This document shows positions 60,216 through 64,000 of a DNA stretch of 64,000 bases, piece by piece. The stretch lies in assembly GCF_013214165.1 (NCBI RefSeq), contig NZ_JABSSM010000024.1, positions 1 through 64,000 on the forward strand, read 5' to 3'. The translations under genes and the position numbers were made by a program. A model generated the notes under the pieces. That model saw only the letters and a list, made by a program, of their open reading frames with translations, made no database searches and had not been told where the DNA came from. The DNA is from Shewanella sp. Lineage in GTDB: Bacteria; Pseudomonadota; Gammaproteobacteria; Enterobacterales; Shewanellaceae. Position 1 is the first letter of the stretch; each line of letters opens with the position of its first letter.

Positions 60216-60469
60216 GAATAAATCTGCCCATATAAATCGCCCAGCACATTAATGATGATCTGTTGTCGTTCTTGAATGTCAGTGACCACTGCAGTCGCTG
60301 ACCCTACAGATACTTCATGGATCCCGCTGAAGCATAGAAACACCCAACGAGCAGTCGGGCTTTGGCTCGGTTTATTCTTCATGTCTGGAAAATATTGGTT
60401 TTGCTCTTTTAAGCCACTGCGGATCCTATGCTCCAGTAAATCCAGCCACCCATCCTTGATTGCAGGTCT
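60212..60469 (-). pseudogene. Remnant of a transposase C-terminus
   Basis: On the minus strand an 86-codon frame ending at 60212 reads KDGWLDLLEHRIRSGLKEQN, then QSPTARWVFLCFSGIHEVSV and a final GDLYGQIYS. The block P-T-x-RW-x-F-x-C-F-x-GI is typical of the C-terminus of IS1634/IS4-type transposases as I recall them. The frame is closed upstream by a stop and the rest of the gene is missing. The IS ends were not found. Confidence 0.5.
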
Positions 60470-61093
60470 TCATACCGAGCCAATATTTCCAGACTGAACC
60501 CTTTAATGATTTTCCTGCCATATTTTATACCAAATAACGGTGCCACCCATTCACTTGCTAACTTCACCACACAGTTGCTAAAAACGTTACTGTGTATCTG
60601 ATTACCATACATTTCCTAATACCACTGCCCACCTTTAGAGCCTTAGACATAGCACATTTCTGTCCAAAAGTGAGTTGACACAATAAGCATCTCCCTTATA
60701 GTTAGCTTTTTTATTTTCAGTTCCACTTCGGCCTAACTTAATGTTTTTATTACATTTGATTACTTTATCGTTTTTAGTATTTCTTATCCATACCCCACGT
60801 AAAACAGACAAAACCCAGCTGCAATGCGGCATACACGCCTGCAGACGCCCTCAAGCCACCAGTGTCGAACTGTAAAACACTGAAATAAACCGCGATCTTT
60901 TCAGATCTCCGATCGCTGCAAAGCCCTTACTGCGGCGCTGGCTAGCGATATGAACTGTAGTAATAGAAAACTGTAAAAAAATAGCATTAAAGAGCGCGCA
61001 GGAGGGTGAGGAAGAGTGCGGATTCCGTGACGGAAGGATTCTGTGGGGTGAATTGCGTGGCTGTGATTAGTGTGGTTGGTTATGGTTTTCTCA
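60470..61093. other. Non-coding stretch between the transposase remnant and the right repeat
   Basis: About 620 bases. Short frames on both strands (65-67 codons) have no ribosome binding sites or family features. A G-rich tract follows near 60990-61080. Nothing else is recognised. Confidence 0.4.
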
Positions 61094-61132
61094 GACGCGG
61101 GTTCGAGCCCCGCGACAGGAACCGAACCCGCG
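61094..61132. repeat. Right attachment-type repeat with an inverted partner
   Basis: The first 20 bases (61094-61113) repeat the ssrA T-arm exactly. CGCGGGTTCG (61096-61105) also pairs with CGAACCCGCG (61123-61132) to form a 10-bp perfect stem. This marks the junction between the small insertion and the prophage. Confidence 0.75.
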
Positions 61133-61186
61133 CCCTAGTATTTGGTCAAAGAATCTAGATAGATAGGTATGGTTTACTGCAGACAT

Positions 61187-61212
61187 TAAAAAGCCCTGAG
61201 TGTTCAGGGCTT
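61187..61212 (-). terminator. Terminator of the prophage late operon
   Basis: On the minus strand AAGCCCTGA-ACAC-TCAGGGCTT is followed by TTTAAT, just after the last tail gene. Confidence 0.88.
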
Positions 61213-61232
61213 GGTTATGGTTGAGCTTTGCC

Positions 61233-61430
61233 CTACTTTATTTTGTGACTACCTGATGAACTACCACCAACGACAACCGCTTCACCGTTACTGGTTATCT
61301 CATCGATGACGGCGTTCGCTATGGCTTCGGCCATCTTGGCTGCATAGGCATGTTCACCATCGGTGGTAAAGCCTTGTGCTTGCAGGTTGCTTACTATCTT
61401 GCCTTTCAGTGATGCCTTGCTCAGTGCCAT
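61233..61430 (-). CDS. Small prophage protein
   Basis: This 65-residue protein, MALSKASLKGKIVSNLQAQG followed by a helix AAKMAEAIANAVIDEI and a Gly/Ser-rich tail, resembles short proteins found after spike genes in Vibrio and Shewanella prophages. AAGGAG precedes the ATG and the gene starts about 10 bases after the spike gene. No function is known; it may cap or fit the spike. Confidence 0.6.
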   Translation of the reverse strand: MALSKASLKGKIVSNLQAQGFTTDGEHAYAAKMAEAIANAVIDEITSNGEAVVVGGSSSGSHKIK

Positions 61431-61442
61431 ATCAACTCCTTG

Positions 61443-62852
61443 TTACTTGCCTGCGGTTACTGTTGATGAACCATCGCCATGTGGACCACCGGTAAAGTGG
61501 CAGATGTGGGCACACGTGACCACTGCAGAGCCACCATTCATTTTAATGGTGTCGGCATCTTCGGTGATGTTCTTGGCCTTGATGCTTAGGTCTTTGGTGA
61601 TCACCATAGTCATCTTACCTTCAACTTCTGTGAGCTGGTCTTTCAGTACTTTGATCTCTTGTGACTGCTTAACCAGTAGCTGATGCATCTGACCAACGGT
61701 GGTGCGGATGTCTTTATCTGTTTCGGTGATGAGATTACCCACATCATCGAAGAGCTGATAAACCCCTTCACGTACTTGGTTACGGCTTTCACCCTCTTTG
61801 ATGGCGGGTAAGTCCCAGCCGAATGGCAGCACACAACGAATGAATGGTTTATCTGGCCTGCCGTAAGCAAAACCAATCTCAACAATTGCACCGATAGCCG
61901 GCGGCTCTAATCGGCCAGCTTTGTTACCTGCACCTGGTAGTGGCAGTGGTACAGCTTCAAGTGCTGGTGATTTAGTTTCGTTGCCGTCTTCATCGAGCAG
62001 CTGCACGTCAACCGCATAGCGTGGATAAAATGCATCGCTGGCGCGTTCGCCGTCTTCGGTTGGTAATTCTGGCAGTGCAATCACTTTGCCCCAAACAGGC
62101 AGATGATAATTAGCCGACAGCTCTGGGAATATATTAGTAATGCGACGCCATTCGCTGAGTTCGTCGGCCTTAGTGGCTGTCCAGGTCAATGTCATGGTGT
62201 CGTCTGCAAACTCTACTTGCTTAACTCGCTTACCATTTACCATTGCACCTGGTCGCATGGCTGGCATCGCCATTAGCTGCCAACTATTACCAAACTGTTT
62301 TTTGCTGAACCCTTGGTTAATCTCTAATGGCTTTGACGGCCATCGGCTGCCTTGGTAGCTGCCAACATAAATCTGACCATCAGGCTGTTGATACCAGATA
62401 CAGTCATTAATACCAAACACACCGCCCAAACTGGCTAGTAACTGGTAGCCGGTGCCCTGGCTGGTAAAGTTCGGCACTTTGATATCAAGGTAAATAGCAT
62501 TATCGGGGATCACAAAACTTAAGCCCGTATCTTCGGCTAACTGGGTTATCACCTGGCGGAATGTTGCGTGACGAATATTTATCGGGCAATGCTCAGCTAA
62601 TAGACTGGATAACTCCCGCACCACAATACGGTTCATGCCCATACTGCTCGGCGTGGTTTTGGTTATATAGCCGCTAAAGTAGCGTTGCAGTTTATTGCTG
62701 TAACCAATATCAAAGGCAACAATTTGGCCACGCTTTACCTCGCCTTTCACCTCAAATACACCGCGACCTGCTGATGATAGCTCAAGCACTAAATGATGAT
62801 CCGTTAGCGCTAACACCTCAGTGCCGACCGTTAAGCGTTTACTGAGTTTCAT
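61443..62852 (-). CDS. Prophage baseplate hub/spike protein (gpV-like)
   Basis: The 469-residue protein appears to combine a hub-like N-terminal region (EVLALTDHHLVLELSSAGRG, residues about 10-240) with an OB-fold spike region (GAIVEIGFAYGRPDKPFIRC) and a C-terminal repetitive beta region ending SAVVTCAHICHFTGGPHGDG. The H-I-C-H cluster at the tip resembles the metal-binding apex of P2/Mu type spikes. It would puncture the host envelope. Its start overlaps the end of the 183-residue gene, so they are in one operon. Confidence 0.75.
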   Translation of the reverse strand: MKLSKRLTVGTEVLALTDHHLVLELSSAGRGVFEVKGEVKRGQIVAFDIGYSNKLQRYFSGYITKTTPSSMGMNRIVVRELSSLLAEHCPINIRHATFRQVITQLAEDTGLSFVIPDNAIYLDIKVPNFTSQGTGYQLLASLGGVFGINDCIWYQQPDGQIYVGSYQGSRWPSKPLEINQGFSKKQFGNSWQLMAMPAMRPGAMVNGKRVKQVEFADDTMTLTWTATKADELSEWRRITNIFPELSANYHLPVWGKVIALPELPTEDGERASDAFYPRYAVDVQLLDEDGNETKSPALEAVPLPLPGAGNKAGRLEPPAIGAIVEIGFAYGRPDKPFIRCVLPFGWDLPAIKEGESRNQVREGVYQLFDDVGNLITETDKDIRTTVGQMHQLLVKQSQEIKVLKDQLTEVEGKMTMVITKDLSIKAKNITEDADTIKMNGGSAVVTCAHICHFTGGPHGDGSSTVTAGK

Positions 62853-63400
62853 GCAGGATCACCTATGATGTTGTCGACACCCGTCAAAAACTTTTCCATC
62901 GATGACACTTCCACTTTCGGTGGTGCCTCTGTAATAGCAGCCGTAGGGATCACACTGGCGGTTTGCTCGGTGCTTTGTCCTGTGCTGGCGTCATTTTGTG
63001 CTTGGCGCTGCTCTGCCACTTCTGGAATACTTAAATACTCACGTAGCTGAAAGCTCACGATCCACGCCAATAATGTGGGGTGCTCTGGCGCCGTAATTTG
63101 GCCAAAAAACTTCACCTGCCTGATTTTAACGGTGCGAGCTAGCTCTGAGCCGATACGCCTCACCAAACGATTACCCGCTTCATCTTTAGCAATTGCCAGC
63201 TCAAATAAACGAGATAACTGCCCCTTATCCGTAAAGGGAATTAAGCCCGTCACTTTAAGCTCTTTGGCTTTATCTCCTTGTTCACTGCTCGCCGTGCTTG
63301 AGGTTTGCCCCGACATATCTTGTTCGGCTAATTGCATCGACAACTCGACCTTGCAGCTTTTCAAATTGACGAGCTCACCGTCTAACGCAATTTGGCTCAT
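62849..63400 (-). CDS. Prophage baseplate-associated protein
   Basis: The 183-residue protein (MSQIALDGELVNLKSCKVEL...) has a beta-rich core with LKVTGLIPFTDKGQLSRLFE and LLAWIVSFQLREYLSIPEVA, and a low-complexity C-terminus. The gene overlaps the spike gene by 4 bases (ATGA), so translation is coupled. By position it is a tail or baseplate protein. I do not recognise the exact family. Confidence 0.6.
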   Translation of the reverse strand: MSQIALDGELVNLKSCKVELSMQLAEQDMSGQTSSTASSEQGDKAKELKVTGLIPFTDKGQLSRLFELAIAKDEAGNRLVRRIGSELARTVKIRQVKFFGQITAPEHPTLLAWIVSFQLREYLSIPEVAEQRQAQNDASTGQSTEQTASVIPTAAITEAPPKVEVSSMEKFLTGVDNIIGDPA

Positions 63401-63425
63401 GACAATGCACCCCGATAAAGGTCAG

Positions 63426-63716
63426 TTATACGGCTACCAGAGGATAGCGCGACTTAATATTGGACACCTTGTCCAACCACAATTGCTTGTAGTTATCGGC
63501 ATCCGGATTTTCCGTGGCCAGTTCATACTGATATTCGATATATAAAGGATCGGACTCTTTCGCATAGGCCGTTCGACGCTTTACTGTTGATTGTGAGGAT
63601 TCAAACTCCATCTGCTGCAGTGTTGATGATATCTGCTCTTCATTCATGCTTAAACTTGCCATAAACTCTGGCGTTGTATCGATGTGGGTTTCACCGTTAA
63701 AAATATAACTAAACAT
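63426..63716 (-). CDS. Small prophage protein in the tail operon
   Basis: The 96-residue acidic protein (MFSYIFNGETHIDTTPEF..) is rich in Gln, Glu and Tyr. It lies 25 bases ahead of the baseplate gene on the same strand, with GGAGAG upstream of the ATG. No motif identifies it; a tail-assembly or chaperone role is likely from the context. Confidence 0.6.
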   Translation of the reverse strand: MFSYIFNGETHIDTTPEFMASLSMNEEQISSTLQQMEFESSQSTVKRRTAYAKESDPLYIEYQYELATENPDADNYKQLWLDKVSNIKSRYPLVAV

Positions 63717-63807
63717 AACTCGCTCTCCTAAACGGCTCTAAAAATAAAGCCTTTTTAATATTAACTAGCTGGTATTAATAGCGCTGCAACCAAAACTCCA
63801 GTTCTCA

Positions 63808-64000
63808 CTAGACAAAGAAAGCTGGACGAAAACCGATGTAACTGCTCTCATTTGAGCGCGCATTATTGAGGCTGAGCGCGCCGAGGCCGGCATTGGACCC
63901 ACTGTCCCCATGGCCTCCTCGACGCGGGAGTCGATCGCCATAGTTACGCGCATAGATGGCCCCGTGTACGCTGGTCGCTGATGCCGACTCGATCAGCAAG
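63808..64000 (-). CDS. C-terminal end of a C-type-lectin-like prophage tail-tip protein, start outside the window
   Basis: Only the last 64 codons or so are in the window; the frame is open to its right edge. The end has the series RGGHGDSGSNAGLGALSLNN, ARSNESSYIGFRPAFF. The pattern GG-x(n)-NAG-x(n)-LNNARS-x(n)-GFRP is that of the formylglycine-generating/C-type-lectin fold at the C-terminus of phage tail-tip proteins and of diversity-generating retroelement targets. It is the first visible gene of the minus-strand tail operon. No reverse transcriptase or template repeat is in the window. Confidence 0.65.
   Translation of the reverse strand, partial: LLIESASATSVHGAIYARNYGDRLPRRGGHGDSGSNAGLGALSLNNARSNESSYIGFRPAFFV

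Overview
The window looks like chromosomal DNA from a marine gammaproteobacterium, almost certainly Shewanella. The reasons are the conserved blocks purL-mltF-tadA, guaAB/xseA, rlmN-pilW-rodZ-ispG-hisS-yfgM-bamB-der and bamE/rnfH-ratA/smpB-ssrA, the Shewanella-type small proteins (DUF2947, DUF3820, NrfJ-like), a tmRNA tag ending NYSLAA, and a split borosin locus closely resembling the one described in Shewanella oneidensis. All identifications come from reading the sequence and from remembered family motifs; no search was run.

Layout. 0-9.4 kb: a truncated hypothetical gene, a DUF2947 gene, a chalcone-isomerase-like exported protein, a TetR regulator divergent from an RND efflux pair with two near-palindromic operators between them, and a Cache-type chemoreceptor. 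9.4-13.2 kb: cydABX (cytochrome bd oxidase, minus strand) with a perfect FNR/EtrA-type site upstream, followed by a separate small transcription unit encoding a 25-residue peptide. 13.5-24.8 kb: purine and housekeeping genes (purL, mltF, tadA, guaA, guaB, xseA).

24.8-34.0 kb is an accessory island between xseA and der. It carries an AT-rich histidine decarboxylase gene, a REP-associated-type transposase with a family of short repeats, a complete IS50/Tn5-like element (19-bp ends, 9-bp target duplication, frameshifted transposase), a large membrane coiled-coil protein whose 3' end is duplicated, a YbjQ-family protein and a HIT-family hydrolase. 34-43.3 kb is the der-to-rlmN cell-envelope, translation and isoprenoid block. 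43.5-52 kb holds a CNNM/CorC-like protein, a 5'-nucleotidase-family enzyme, small exported proteins, MtfA and a HDOD-GAF protein.

52.5-55.6 kb contains a TPR-GGDEF protein and the most interesting locus: a 68-residue precursor peptide and a 273-residue SAM-dependent methyltransferase that together look like a split borosin (backbone N-methylated RiPP) system. 56-58.9 kb is bamE, rnfH-ratA, smpB and ssrA (tmRNA). From 58.87 kb the DNA is foreign. A 20-bp piece of the ssrA 3' end is repeated at 61.09 kb and encloses a hypothetical gene and an IS remnant. Beyond it lies a minus-strand prophage tail/baseplate operon, running off the window with the end of a C-type-lectin-like protein of the kind targeted by diversity-generating retroelements.
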